From the NCBI GenBank assembly GCA_017482385.1, contig JAFUNI010000007.1, forward strand, positions 1 to 64,000: a DNA stretch of 64,000 nucleotides. The letters run 5' to 3'. How positions within the stretch are numbered: the first letter of the stretch is position 1; each line of letters starts with the position of its first letter. Origin of the DNA: Oscillospiraceae bacterium (GTDB lineage Bacteria > Bacillota > Clostridia > Oscillospirales > Oscillospiraceae). The translations under genes were made by a program, and so were the position numbers. Positions 7,432 through 15,411 of this stretch are shown piece after piece. Below the pieces are notes generated by a model that did not search any database, had not been told where the DNA came from, and saw only the letters and a program-made list of their open reading frames with translations.

Positions 7432-7514
7432 TGGTGCGGATGACAGGACTCGAACCTGCACGCTTTCGCGTTGGAACCTAAATCCAATGAGTCTACCAAT
7501 TCCACCACATCCGC
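7432..7514 (-). tRNA. tRNA-Leu (anticodon UAG)
   Basis: The minus strand folds as a class II tRNA: acceptor GCGGATG at 7514-7508 pairs with CATCCGC at 7442-7436, the anticodon stem TTGGA/TCCAA encloses loop TTTAGGT with anticodon TAG, a long variable arm (CGCG-AAAG-CG) follows, and the T arm has GGTTCGAGTCC. The 3' CCA is encoded (7434-7432). The 3' end faces the mobile-element genes, consistent with use as an integration site. Confidence 0.95.
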
Positions 7515-7518
7515 ATAT
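7496..7518. repeat. 23-bp direct repeat, copy 1 (tRNA-Leu 5' end)
   Basis: These 23 bases cover the first 19 nucleotides of the tRNA-Leu gene plus four upstream bases and recur exactly at 7652-7674. The duplication could be an attachment-site remnant or the relic of a second tRNA gene. Confidence 0.9.
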
Positions 7519-7651
7519 ATTCAATTTTATTTCGTCTTCCTGTTGCGGTGCCCGACATCTTCGTCGGCTTTCAAAAGCCTTCCTCATCTGTCGACCGCGG
7601 CCACTCGCTCAGGTCGCTTGGCTCCGCCACCGGCGGCGCTCCCATCGCTCC

Positions 7652-7674
7652 CCAATTCCACCACATCCGCATAT
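7652..7674. repeat. 23-bp direct repeat, copy 2
   Basis: Exact copy of 7496-7518. Together the two bracket 133 bp of GC-rich, gene-free DNA. Confidence 0.9.
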
Positions 7675-7753
7675 TTAATGAACAGCGCTATTTTATCACG
7701 GCAACCTTTCGTTGTCAACGGAGAATCCCACAGGAAATTTTCTGTATTTTTCC

Positions 7754-7782
7754 TTGACATTGGGGGGCGTTACGGGTAAAAT
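7754..7782 (+). promoter_or_regulatory. Sigma-A promoter of rny
   Basis: TTGACA at 7754-7759 and TAAAAT at 7777-7782 are separated by 17 bases. The start site would give a leader of about 205 bases before the rny ATG. Confidence 0.8.
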
Positions 7783-7997
7783 AGATTTGGTATGGTGTAC
7801 GCTGGCGGCAGAATGCCCCCGCGTTTCATGATAACCTTGCATTTGCCAAGGTCGGGTTTTGCGCCTTATGGCGTTTGTTCTTCATTTATTATCTGCCGTT
7901 TCGGCACATCTTATTTACAACTGAACAATGCCATCAGGCCCATTGTGCCCACCCCTTTGGCAGTGCTTATTCTACAAAGGAGGTGTGCTTAGAATTT

Positions 7998-9548
7998 ATG
8001 GGACCTTTAGAAATCGTATTGATTGTCCTGGGTGCAGCTGCTGTAGCCGGTATCAGCTTTGGGCTGGGTATCGCCTACCGTAAGCGTGTCAGCGAGCGTG
8101 AGATCAGCTCTGCTGAGGCGGAAGCTACCCGCATTATCAACGAAGCGATCCGCAGCGGTGAGAGCCGCAAGAAGGAAATGCTTCTGGAAGCCAAGGACGA
8201 AATCCATAAATCCCGTACGGAGCACGAAAAAGACATCAAAGAGCGCCGCAACGAGCTGACCAAGCAGGAACGCCGTTTGCAGCAAAAGGAAGAAACTCTG
8301 GATAAAAAGGCCGAAAACTTCGAAAAGAAAGAAGAAGATATGGCCCGCCGTCTGGAGGAAGTGGCTAAGCTCAAGGAAGAGACTGAGTCTGTGAAGAAAG
8401 CCCATTTGGCTACTTTGGAGCAGATCTCCGGGCTTTCTCAGGAGCAGGCCAAGCAGTTCCTTCTGAAGACCGTGGAGGAGGAAGTCCGCCACGAAACTGC
8501 TATGAAGATCAAAGAGATCGAGCAGGAGATGAAGGACGAGGCGGATGAGAAGGCAAGAGAAGTCCTGTCCATCGCCATTCAGCGCTGCGCCGCTGACCAC
8601 GCCGCAGAGGCCACCGTTTCCGTGGTTCCCCTGCCCAACGACGAGATGAAGGGCCGTATCATCGGCCGTGAGGGTCGGAACATCCGCACCCTGGAAACCA
8701 TCACCGGCGTTGATCTGATCATTGACGATACCCCCGAGGCTATCACAGTCAGTAGCTTTGATCCGGTTCGCCGGGAGATCGCAAGACTGGCTCTTGAAAA
8801 GCTGATCGTTGACGGCCGTATCCACCCCACCCGCATCGAAGACTGTGTTGAAAAGGCTCGCAAGGATGTAGACCGCACCATCCGTGAGGAAGGTGAGCGC
8901 GCCTGCTTCGAGACCGGTGTGCACGGTCTGAACCCCGAGCTGGTGAAGATCCTGGGCCGTCAGAAGTACCGCACCTCTTACGGTCAGAATGTGCTGAATC
9001 ACTCCATTGAGGTTGCCCACATTGCAGGTCTGATGGCTGCTGAGCTGGGCGTGGATGTGACCCTGGCCAAGCGGGCAGGTCTGCTGCACGACTTGGGCAA
9101 GTCCATCGACCACGAAGTTGAGGGCAGCCACATTCAGCTGGGCGCTGACCTGGCCCGTAAGTACAAGGAAAATCCTGTTGTTGTTAACGCCATCGAGGCA
9201 CACCACGGCGACGTGGAGCCCACCAATGTGATCTCTGTGCTGATCCAGGCTGCTGATGCCGTTTCCGCCGCAAGACCCGGCGCCCGCCGTGAGAATGTGG
9301 AGAACTACATCCGCCGTCTGCAGAAGCTGGAAGAGCTCACCGGCGGCTATCCCGGTGTTGAGAAGGCTTACGCCATCCAGGCTGGCCGTGAGGTCCGCAT
9401 TATGGTCAAGCCCGAGGAGGTCACCGAGGACAACATGATCCTCCTGGCCCGTGACATCGCAAAGCAGATCGAGGCTGAGCTGGAATACCCCGGCCAGATC
9501 AAGATCAATGTGATCCGGGAAACCAAGGCTGTGGAATACGCAAAATAA
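7998..9548 (+). CDS. rny: Ribonuclease Y
   Basis: The 516-residue membrane-anchored endoribonuclease initiates mRNA decay in Firmicutes and length is standard. An N-terminal membrane helix spans residues ~4-25, a long charged coiled coil runs to ~190, a KH RNA-binding domain follows ([12 protein letters not shown] near 218), then an HD phosphohydrolase domain with the catalytic HD pair at 364-365 ([12 protein letters not shown]). The start at 7998 follows AAAGGAGG at a slightly long spacing; a longer frame back to 7875 has no ribosome-binding site. It is a single-gene unit ended by a strong terminator. The partner gene ymdB, often adjacent in relatives, is 45 kb away here. Confidence 0.97.
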   Translation: MGPLEIVLIVLGAAAVAGISFGLGIAYRKRVSEREISSAEAEATRIINEAIRSGESRKKEMLLEAKDEIHKSRTEHEKDIKERRNELTKQERRLQQKEETLDKKAENFEKKEEDMARRLEEVAKLKEETESVKKAHLATLEQISGLSQEQAKQFLLKTVEEEVRHETAMKIKEIEQEMKDEADEKAREVLSIAIQRCAADHAAEATVSVVPLPNDEMKGRIIGREGRNIRTLETITGVDLIIDDTPEAITVSSFDPVRREIARLALEKLIVDGRIHPTRIEDCVEKARKDVDRTIREEGERACFETGVHGLNPELVKILGRQKYRTSYGQNVLNHSIEVAHIAGLMAAELGVDVTLAKRAGLLHDLGKSIDHEVEGSHIQLGADLARKYKENPVVVNAIEAHHGDVEPTNVISVLIQAADAVSAARPGARRENVENYIRRLQKLEELTGGYPGVEKAYAIQAGREVRIMVKPEEVTEDNMILLARDIAKQIEAELEYPGQIKINVIRETKAVEYAK

Positions 9549-9554
9549 AAACCA

Positions 9555-9588
9555 CCCGGGATGTGCCAAGCACATCCCGGGATTTTTT
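9555..9588 (+). terminator. Terminator of rny (twin copy A)
   Basis: CCCGGGATGTG at 9555-9565 pairs with 9571-9581, loop CCAAG, followed by a run of six Ts. A near-identical hairpin lies at 11938-11964. Confidence 0.9.
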
Positions 9589-9622
9589 GCGCTCTGTTTT
9601 ATCGAAATTTGAGAAATAATTA

Positions 9623-9651
9623 TTGACAAACGATATTTTTAGTGCTACGAT
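9623..9651 (+). promoter_or_regulatory. Promoter of DUF2975/Xre/DUF4173 operon
   Basis: TTGACA at 9623-9628 and TACGAT at 9646-9651, spacing 17 bases, about 34 bases before the first gene. Confidence 0.75.
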
Positions 9652-9684
9652 GGCTGTGTAGAAAAGAATTTGGAGGTAATTCTT

Positions 9685-10152
9685 ATGTGGAACAAGGAAA
9701 AATCAACTACCCTCTCGTTGGCGGTTTGTTATTTCTTTACCGCTCTGCTCATCGCAGGACTCTTTCTCGGTCCCTGGGCCATTCGGATGTGGTTTCAACT
9801 TTATCGAGGCTGGGAAGCAGGCAGCGATGGCTTGCGGCAATTGGTAAAGATCTTCAACTGTTGCTTTTATCCCAGCGCGCCTTTTGGCTTTGTAACCTTA
9901 TACAGTCTGATAAAACTCCTGCTTAATATTCGTAAAGGAGAAATTTTCATTGTGTCCAATGTTCGTAATCTGCGCCGCATCAGCTGGTGCTGCTTTAGCG
10001 TTGCAGTCATTACCGCAGTGGGCGGTGTATTTTATCTTCCCTTCTTCTTCATTACCATTGCTGCCGCATTTATTGGACTTTTGTTGCGGGTTGTAAAGAA
10101 TATTATGGAAAATGCTGTGGAAATCAAAGCCGAAAACGAACTCACTATTTGA
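9685..10152 (+). CDS. DUF2975 membrane protein
   Basis: A 155-residue integral membrane protein with four predicted helices (about residues 12-35, 65-85, 105-122 and 124-140), matching the DUF2975 family in length and layout. The start at 9685 has GGAGG eight bases upstream. The family is typically encoded next to a small Xre regulator, as here, and is thought to form a membrane-sensing pair with it, though the signal is unknown. The next gene follows after 15 bases. Confidence 0.85.
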   Translation: MWNKEKSTTLSLAVCYFFTALLIAGLFLGPWAIRMWFQLYRGWEAGSDGLRQLVKIFNCCFYPSAPFGFVTLYSLIKLLLNIRKGEIFIVSNVRNLRRISWCCFSVAVITAVGGVFYLPFFFITIAAAFIGLLLRVVKNIMENAVEIKAENELTI

Positions 10153-10167
10153 TGCGGGGTGTAAGCT

Positions 10168-10374
10168 ATGATCGTAATTGATTTGGATGTTATGATGGCA
10201 ATGCGGAAAATTTCTTCCTTAGAGCTTGCTGAAAAAATCGGCATCACCCCGGCCAATCTATCCATTCTAAAAACCGGCAAGGCCAAGGCAATCCGTTTTT
10301 CCACCTTGAGCGCCATCTGCAAGGTATTAGACTGCCAGCCGGGAGATATTATCAAATATCGTGACGAGGAGTAA
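10168..10374 (+). CDS. Small Xre-family transcriptional regulator (YozG-like)
   Basis: This 68-residue Cro/C1 helix-turn-helix protein has the core SSLELAEKIGITPANLSILK with recognition helix near residues 28-38, then FSTLSAICKVLDCQPGDIIK, the standard end of the YozG-like single-domain family. It probably represses its own operon. It lies between the DUF2975 and DUF4173 membrane proteins, a common three-part arrangement in Firmicutes. Six bases separate it from the next gene. Confidence 0.93.
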   Translation: MIVIDLDVMMAMRKISSLELAEKIGITPANLSILKTGKAKAIRFSTLSAICKVLDCQPGDIIKYRDEE

Positions 10375-10379
10375 TTACT

Positions 10380-11933
10380 ATGGAAAATGAATACTATTCC
10401 CCTACCCCTGCTGAAAACCGTCCAAAATTTGCTCTGAAGAAAAAAGATATCATCTTCGCCCTTTGCGCCATTGTTTTGGGTATATTCACTACGCTGTTCG
10501 GAATTTTTGACGGCTTTGCGTTGGGCTTTTTTCTCACTGTACTGCTGACGGTTGTTCTGTTTGCCGGGTATCTGACACAGCGCGCCAAACCGCAGGGCCG
10601 GAGCTTTGTTTGGGGTGTTTTGACTTTGGCTGATGCCTTGGTGTTTATTTGCACCAGTAACAGTTCTGTGCGTTTCTTCGCCTTTATCCTGTGCTTTTTG
10701 CTTTCACTTTTGTGCTTTGACGGGTTGGTATTTGGCAGCACGAAGGGCAATCGGCAGACCTTAGGAATCATTCTTTCTGCTTTCTCTTCTTTGGAAAATA
10801 TGGCAGTTTCCATAGGTTCTCTGTTTGCCAGCGGCAATGGCCGTGGAAAGGTCTTGGGCAAGATTTTGCTGAGCTGCCTGTGCGCAGTACCTGTGCTGAT
10901 AGTTGTTTTACCGCTGCTTTTAGCCTCGGATGATGCATTCCAGGGTATGATGCGCAGTATGTTCAGCGAAACGCCCGAAACCCTTGCAAAGGTGATCGGT
11001 GGTATTCTTCTGTCTGTGCCATTGATTTCCTACGGTTTTTCCTTAAAAAACCGCAGAGTATCCAAAATCAAGCCCAGTAGTTACAAAGGAATGGACAGTA
11101 TTTATATTATTTCTTTCCTGTCAGCCATCAGCGTATGCTATGTGTTATTTTTGTTCTCCCAGCTTGCTTACTTCTTCAGCGCTTTCCAGGGCTTTTTGCC
11201 CAACGGCAAGATCACCTATGCCGAATACGCCCGGAAAGGCTTCTTTGAAATGTGTACCATTGCGGTTATCAATTTAGGCATTGTCTTCTCCTCGCTGCTC
11301 CTTGCCAAAAAGAAAGACGGTAAAGTCAGCGGCGGTGTTCAGGCTGTGGCCACCTTTATTTGTCTTTTCAATCTCATTATTATTGCCACGGCGATATCCA
11401 AAATGGTCCTTTACATCGATGCTTACGGTATGACTGTTCTGCGGCTCACAACCAGCGCATTTATGGTGTTTATGAGCATTATTTTTATCAGTTTGATTCT
11501 GCGGATCTACAATTCTAAAATCAACATTTTGAAAACCGGACTGATTTCCGCGGGCTGTATTGTGCTGATTTTAGGCACAGCCAATGTAAACCGCATCTGT
11601 GCGGCTTACAACTACGAAAGCTACTGCTCCGGCAGGCTGGAATCCATCGATGTGGAAGCCATTTACCATTTGGGCGACGAGGGTATTCCCTATCTTGTGA
11701 AACTAACTGATGCCCCGGACGAATTTGTTGCAGAACAGGCTACATACTATTTAGCAAACGACTGTCTGGATACTTATTTTGACCTTTCTTACCCAACCTC
11801 TTCTGCACAGGATCTCGTAAGAATGGATTCCGGCTTCAGCGGTTACAGCATTCCGAATGCCACAGCATACAAGTGTCTTTCCGATTATTACGAGGAAAAT
11901 TTCGATTATATCCTCCAATGGCGAGAGCAATAA
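10380..11933 (+). CDS. DUF4173 (DUF4153-like) multi-pass membrane protein
   Basis: This 517-residue protein has about ten hydrophobic segments between residues 20 and 400 and carries the DUF4173 core phrase YAEYARKGFFEMCTIAVINL. The last ~110 residues are soluble and include a HEAT-like stretch (YLVKLTDAPDEFVAEQATYYLA). Its role is unknown; association with DUF2975 and an Xre regulator suggests an envelope-stress or signalling system. The operon ends in a terminator nearly identical to that of rny. Confidence 0.8.
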   Translation: MENEYYSPTPAENRPKFALKKKDIIFALCAIVLGIFTTLFGIFDGFALGFFLTVLLTVVLFAGYLTQRAKPQGRSFVWGVLTLADALVFICTSNSSVRFFAFILCFLLSLLCFDGLVFGSTKGNRQTLGIILSAFSSLENMAVSIGSLFASGNGRGKVLGKILLSCLCAVPVLIVVLPLLLASDDAFQGMMRSMFSETPETLAKVIGGILLSVPLISYGFSLKNRRVSKIKPSSYKGMDSIYIISFLSAISVCYVLFLFSQLAYFFSAFQGFLPNGKITYAEYARKGFFEMCTIAVINLGIVFSSLLLAKKKDGKVSGGVQAVATFICLFNLIIIATAISKMVLYIDAYGMTVLRLTTSAFMVFMSIIFISLILRIYNSKINILKTGLISAGCIVLILGTANVNRICAAYNYESYCSGRLESIDVEAIYHLGDEGIPYLVKLTDAPDEFVAEQATYYLANDCLDTYFDLSYPTSSAQDLVRMDSGFSGYSIPNATAYKCLSDYYEENFDYILQWREQ

Positions 11934-11937
11934 AATC

Positions 11938-11973
11938 CCCGGGATGTGCAATGCACATCCCGGGATTCTTTTT
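11938..11973. terminator. Bidirectional terminator (twin copy B)
   Basis: CCCGGGATGTG at 11938-11948 pairs with 11954-11964, loop CAATG, then a T-rich tract. It serves the DUF4173 gene and, on the other strand, the convergent lipoprotein gene. It matches copy A at 9555-9588 in stem and flank. Confidence 0.9.
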
Positions 11974-11976
11974 GCG

Positions 11977-13104
11977 CTATGGTAATTGCTGTTCAAAGAG
12001 CCAGAAGTAAAAATACGGGTCGCCATAAGCAGTTTGCAGCGGAGACATATGCCCGCCGTATTCCGATTCAAAATACTCTACATTCGGATGGTTGCTGTCG
12101 ACAAGCTGCTGGTACAGATCCCGGGATCGGGAAACATCCACCACCGTATCCGCTGCCGAGTGATAAATGCGAAACGCTGTATTGTGAACGGCCACAGGAT
12201 CATTCATTGTGTAGGCGCCACTCAAAGGAACTGCCGCCGCAAATGTATCGGGGGGCATTTCTTTCAACAGCCGACAAGTGGTATATCCACCCATAGAAAT
12301 GCCGGTGACATAAATTCGTTTGGCGTCAATATGATAGCTTCGCACCAAGCGGTCGATCAGACACTTAAGGAATATAAATTCCGTATCTGTCCACCACCCA
12401 TTCTTGCCAAGGGGCGTAACAGGAACCAGCGTATATGCGCCGAATTTTTCAGCGGCGTTTTCCATATCCATCAGGCTCTCGATAAACACCTTACCGCTTC
12501 CCCAATTGGTGGCGCTTAAAGTTTCGCCTTTGCCGTGGAGATAGATGATAAGGGGGTAAGATTTCTCCGCATTCTGCCGAACAGGCTCATGGAACAGGCA
12601 TTGGATCTTATTCGGTGAGTTTGTGGGCGAAAAATACGTCATATCGAAATAATCACCGCAAGGAACGATCTCCTGAAACGGCACTTCTTCCGGGACAACC
12701 GTTAGCTCTTCGGTGGGAAGTGTATCCTCAGCCGTTGGCTCCGGTTCGGGAAGTGTCTCCTCGCTTTCGGTGGGCTCTGCAAGGGTTTGCTCAACTACCG
12801 TCGGCTCTAACTCCGGGAGTGTTTCTTCCGTCACCGTCGGTTCCGGGAGTGTTGCCCGGGTTACATTCTGTGGAGGTTTCGGGCGTGTGGGCATACTGGC
12901 CGTCGTTTTCTTCGGACTTGTGCTCTTGGTTGCTTTTTTCTTTGGGGTTGTAGCCTTGGTAGTCTCTTTTCGAGAAGTCGTCTCACAGACGGTTTGTGTC
13001 GGCTGTGATTCTGTAACTGTTGGATCTGTAGCAGGCACACGACTGCACCCAGCGCCGGAAATCATAAGTGCCAGCGTAACAATCCATACAAAAAACCGTT
13101 TCAT
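11977..13104 (-). CDS. Secreted lipoprotein alpha/beta hydrolase (esterase/PHB depolymerase-like)
   Basis: A 375-residue exported lipoprotein. The signal peptide MKRFFVWIVTLALMISGAGC ends in a lipobox with Cys20. A low-complexity Thr/Pro/Glu linker (~21-145) precedes an alpha/beta-hydrolase domain with YLHGKGE, the nucleophile elbow GISMGG, an Asp candidate in AADTVVDVS and a His in YGGHMS. The domain resembles polyhydroxybutyrate depolymerase/feruloyl esterase-type enzymes; substrate unknown. I placed the start at 13104, with GGGAGG seven bases upstream. The linker likely projects the enzyme through the wall. Confidence 0.85.
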   Translation of the reverse strand: MKRFFVWIVTLALMISGAGCSRVPATDPTVTESQPTQTVCETTSRKETTKATTPKKKATKSTSPKKTTASMPTRPKPPQNVTRATLPEPTVTEETLPELEPTVVEQTLAEPTESEETLPEPEPTAEDTLPTEELTVVPEEVPFQEIVPCGDYFDMTYFSPTNSPNKIQCLFHEPVRQNAEKSYPLIIYLHGKGETLSATNWGSGKVFIESLMDMENAAEKFGAYTLVPVTPLGKNGWWTDTEFIFLKCLIDRLVRSYHIDAKRIYVTGISMGGYTTCRLLKEMPPDTFAAAVPLSGAYTMNDPVAVHNTAFRIYHSAADTVVDVSRSRDLYQQLVDSNHPNVEYFESEYGGHMSPLQTAYGDPYFYFWLFEQQLP

Positions 13105-13162
13105 AGCCATCCCTCCCAAATTTTTCTATATTCAGTTTAACATAGCACTGACGAAAACACAA

Positions 13163-13190
13163 GAAAAAAGCAGGAGATACATCTCCTGCT
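13163..13190 (-). terminator. Terminator of dCMP deaminase gene
   Basis: AGCAGGAGA at 13169-13177 pairs with 13182-13190; on the minus strand a T-run follows, just after the deaminase stop codon. Confidence 0.85.
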
Positions 13191-13198
13191 TTTTATAT

Positions 13199-13690
13199 TT
13201 ATTTTTCTTCCTCGGGGATGAAGTCTAAGGTAATGGTCTTTACTCCGGTACGCAGTTGGGTATACTTCACGCCGGCGGCGTCCAGCATCCGCTTGGAGGC
13301 CTTGGTGGTGGGGGTGTCGGCGTACTTATCGGACAGGTAATAAAGCTCTTTCACACCGCTCTGGATAATGGCCTTGGCACATTCATTACAGGGAAACAGC
13401 GCCACATACAGCTTACTCCCCCGCAGGTCACGGCCATTGGCATTGAGGATCGCGTTCAGCTCTGCGTGGACAACATAGGGGTACTTGGTGTCCTCACCGG
13501 TGCGATCCCAGGGGAATTCGTCATCGGAACAGCCCTTGGGCATACCGTTATAGCCGGTGGAGATAATAATATTATCCTGGGATACGATACAAGCGCCCAC
13601 CTGGGTACTGGGGTCTTTGCTCCGCCGGGCTGCCAGCATGGCAACACCCATAAAATACTCGTCCCAAGAGATATAGTCGGTGCGTTTCAT
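13199..13690 (-). CDS. dCMP deaminase (ComEB family)
   Basis: A 163-residue zinc-dependent cytidine/deoxycytidylate deaminase that converts dCMP to dUMP for thymidylate synthesis. The zinc ligands and catalytic glutamate are visible in HAE at residues 75-77 and PCNEC at 100-104. Length fits the family. It is a single gene with promoter at 13828-13856; its ~140-base leader contains an intergenic repeat. ComEB is named for its location in the B. subtilis com operon; the competence role is not implied here. Confidence 0.95.
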   Translation of the reverse strand: MKRTDYISWDEYFMGVAMLAARRSKDPSTQVGACIVSQDNIIISTGYNGMPKGCSDDEFPWDRTGEDTKYPYVVHAELNAILNANGRDLRGSKLYVALFPCNECAKAIIQSGVKELYYLSDKYADTPTTKASKRMLDAAGVKYTQLRTGVKTITLDFIPEEEK

Positions 13691-13720
13691 ATAAATAATC
13701 CTCCCGTTTGATTGCTTAGA

Positions 13721-13815
13721 TTGCCACTACGCGAAACCATCTTGCCCCGGAGATTGCCACGCCAGTGTGCGCACTGGCTCGCAATGACACCGAAAGTGGT
13801 TTGCTATGACAACAA
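13721..13815. repeat. Intergenic palindromic repeat (REP-like)
   Basis: This GC-rich stretch contains inverted arms around CCAGTGTGCGCACTGG and the phrase GATTGCCAC / GCAATGAC, a pattern typical of dispersed intergenic repeats in Clostridia. It lies between the promoter and start of the dCMP deaminase gene, so it is transcribed in the leader. Confidence 0.6.
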
Positions 13816-13827
13816 AACTTTGCATTA

Positions 13828-13856
13828 AGCATACCAAATGGGAGGAAAATTGTCAA
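13828..13856 (-). promoter_or_regulatory. Promoter of dCMP deaminase gene
   Basis: On the minus strand TTGACA (13856-13851), 17 bases, TATGCT (13833-13828). Confidence 0.75.
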
Positions 13857-13868
13857 TATTGGGGTGAA

Positions 13869-14492
13869 TTATTTCGGATTCCGGGCAACTTCTGCCACAG
13901 CTTCTGCAAACGCCTCGCAGGCCGCCGCGCAGGCAGACCGGGTCCCGGTGAGCAGGCCACCGCCGAAATTGGTGGGGCTGGGGGGCTCATACAGTTTACA
14001 TAACTTTACATCTGCCGCTTTCAGTGCCGCATCCATTGCGTACATACTTTCCAAAGGTGGGGCGATGAGGTACGCCAAAGCGCTCCCCTCTTTGACCCCG
14101 GCTTCCTTGGCCAAAAAGCTGCCGCAGCTTGATACTGTATGGGCAAGGTAGGGCACTTCCCCCGCCTGCTCAAAGCCGATGCGCTCCAACGCGCCCAAGG
14201 CCGCTTCCATACCGCTGCGCACTGCCCCGGGTGTGGATGCGCAAAGAATGCCCAGCACCTCTCCGGCATTGGGGGTAGATGCGTTGGCTGCCCCGGCATA
14301 AAAGCTATTGCCAAAGCATACCTGCACCTCGGCGGCTTTGGTGGCTTCGTCCAAGGCAATATAGGTGGCATCGTCGCAATCGGTGGTGATAAGACCCAAG
14401 CAAGGGGTGCTTTCCGGCGCGCCCAAAGCCTTGCACAATGTTGGAGTAGCGCTGGCCAAATACCGCACCGCCAAAACATTTACCGGGATCAT
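13869..14492 (-). CDS. eutL: Ethanolamine microcompartment shell protein EutL (BMC-T)
   Basis: A 207-residue trimeric shell protein with two tandem circularly permuted BMC domains, about residues 1-105 and 106-207. The family phrases GLITTDCDDATYIALDEATKAA and the later AYLIAPPLESMYAMDAALKAA match EutL. It forms the gated pore of the ethanolamine microcompartment shell. It is the last gene of the eut operon and overlaps the eutC stop by four bases. The C-terminus SACAAACEAFAEAVAEVA is a typical final helix. No terminator is visible after it before the deaminase promoter. Confidence 0.95.
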   Translation of the reverse strand: MIPVNVLAVRYLASATPTLCKALGAPESTPCLGLITTDCDDATYIALDEATKAAEVQVCFGNSFYAGAANASTPNAGEVLGILCASTPGAVRSGMEAALGALERIGFEQAGEVPYLAHTVSSCGSFLAKEAGVKEGSALAYLIAPPLESMYAMDAALKAADVKLCKLYEPPSPTNFGGGLLTGTRSACAAACEAFAEAVAEVARNPK

Positions 14493-15400
14493 TTGGCATC
14501 CTCCATATGCAGGCCCACGCCGGAAACCTTTTTCCGCAGAATGGTATCAATCAATTCTGCCACATAAGCGCCTGCCTCCACAGCGGGTGTGCCCTGGGCG
14601 TGGATATTACTAACCACCGTACGGGAAGACTCCGACACCCCGGTATGGGGCTTATAGGTGATATAGGCGGACATGGACTTGTCCGTCACCAGGCCGGGCC
14701 GCTCCCCTACCAGCACGCAAACCAGCTCACAGCCGGTGATATCGCCTACCGCATCGCCTGCGCCCACACGGCAATACTTTACATAGATGCCCTGGCCCAG
14801 CTCAATGCCCCGGACCTTTAAGCCGTCACGGATGGCAGCGGCGCAATCCATTGCATTGGCAGCAATGGCCGCAGAGGACAAGCCATCACCAATCACCAGC
14901 TGCACCCGGGGCGTACCGGGAACAGCGGCTTTGATTTTCTTTGCGTTTTCCTCGTCAAAGCCCCGGCCATAATCCGGACGGGTCAAGTATTCATCCTTAT
15001 CCTTGCACCGGGTCTTCACGGAAACAAGGCCATTCTTCTCACCGAAGTCATCGGGAAGCTCCGAGAACACCGCATCCTGGGCCGCCGCGTGGTCTGCCCG
15101 GAAACGGAGCATGGTCAGGGTCTTATAGCGAGGGCCTGCCCGGCCACTGCCCAACCGGGCGGGGGTCTTTTCCTTGAGCCGCCGGAATCCCTTTTCGTCA
15201 GCAGGATCATTTACCAAGTAAAGCTTTCGCAGGTCAAGCCTGGATACATCTTCTACAAATTCCCCGGGCTTGGCGGCATCCTTGGGTCGGTCCTCATTAT
15301 ACACCACTGTGGTATAGTCACTGGATTTCACCTGGGGCTGTTCGCCGTTCATTTGGCTCAAGATCTCCGCCACCAGGCTGGTTAATTCCTGTTTGTCCAT
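14489..15400 (-). CDS. eutC: Ethanolamine ammonia-lyase small subunit
   Basis: The 303-residue small subunit of the B12-dependent lyase that converts ethanolamine to acetaldehyde and ammonia. The start at 15400 has AGGAGG five bases upstream; longer frames lack one. Residues 1-20 (MDKQELTSLVAEILSQM) form an amphipathic helix followed by a flexible linker, the usual encapsulation peptide that draws the enzyme into the microcompartment. The catalytic-domain phrases ARLGSGRAGPRY, RPDYGRGF and VIGDGLSSAAI are conserved EutC sequences. It pairs with EutB encoded upstream. Confidence 0.97.
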   Translation of the reverse strand: MDKQELTSLVAEILSQMNGEQPQVKSSDYTTVVYNEDRPKDAAKPGEFVEDVSRLDLRKLYLVNDPADEKGFRRLKEKTPARLGSGRAGPRYKTLTMLRFRADHAAAQDAVFSELPDDFGEKNGLVSVKTRCKDKDEYLTRPDYGRGFDEENAKKIKAAVPGTPRVQLVIGDGLSSAAIAANAMDCAAAIRDGLKVRGIELGQGIYVKYCRVGAGDAVGDITGCELVCVLVGERPGLVTDKSMSAYITYKPHTGVSESSRTVVSNIHAQGTPAVEAGAYVAELIDTILRKKVSGVGLHMEDAK

Positions 15401-15411
15401 AGCTTCCTCCT

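Larger units (their letters stand above)
7515..7997. other. Intergenic region between tRNA-Leu and rny
   Basis: No gene is supported here; frames crossing it are tRNA or repeat shadows. It holds a GC-rich block at about 7541-7650 with short inverted repeats (for example GCCGCCGGTGGC-like pairing), the second 23-bp repeat, the rny promoter at 7754-7782 and a leader of roughly 205 bases ahead of rny. Confidence 0.8.

Noticed and set aside
7421..7779. Short plus-strand frames across the tRNA-Leu and repeats
   Set aside because: They are tRNA and repeat sequence read in frame, not proteins.
8007..9629. 540-residue antisense frame opposite rny
   Set aside because: It is the shadow of RNase Y, whose domains and ribosome-binding site explain the region; the antisense frame has no plausible start signal or family.
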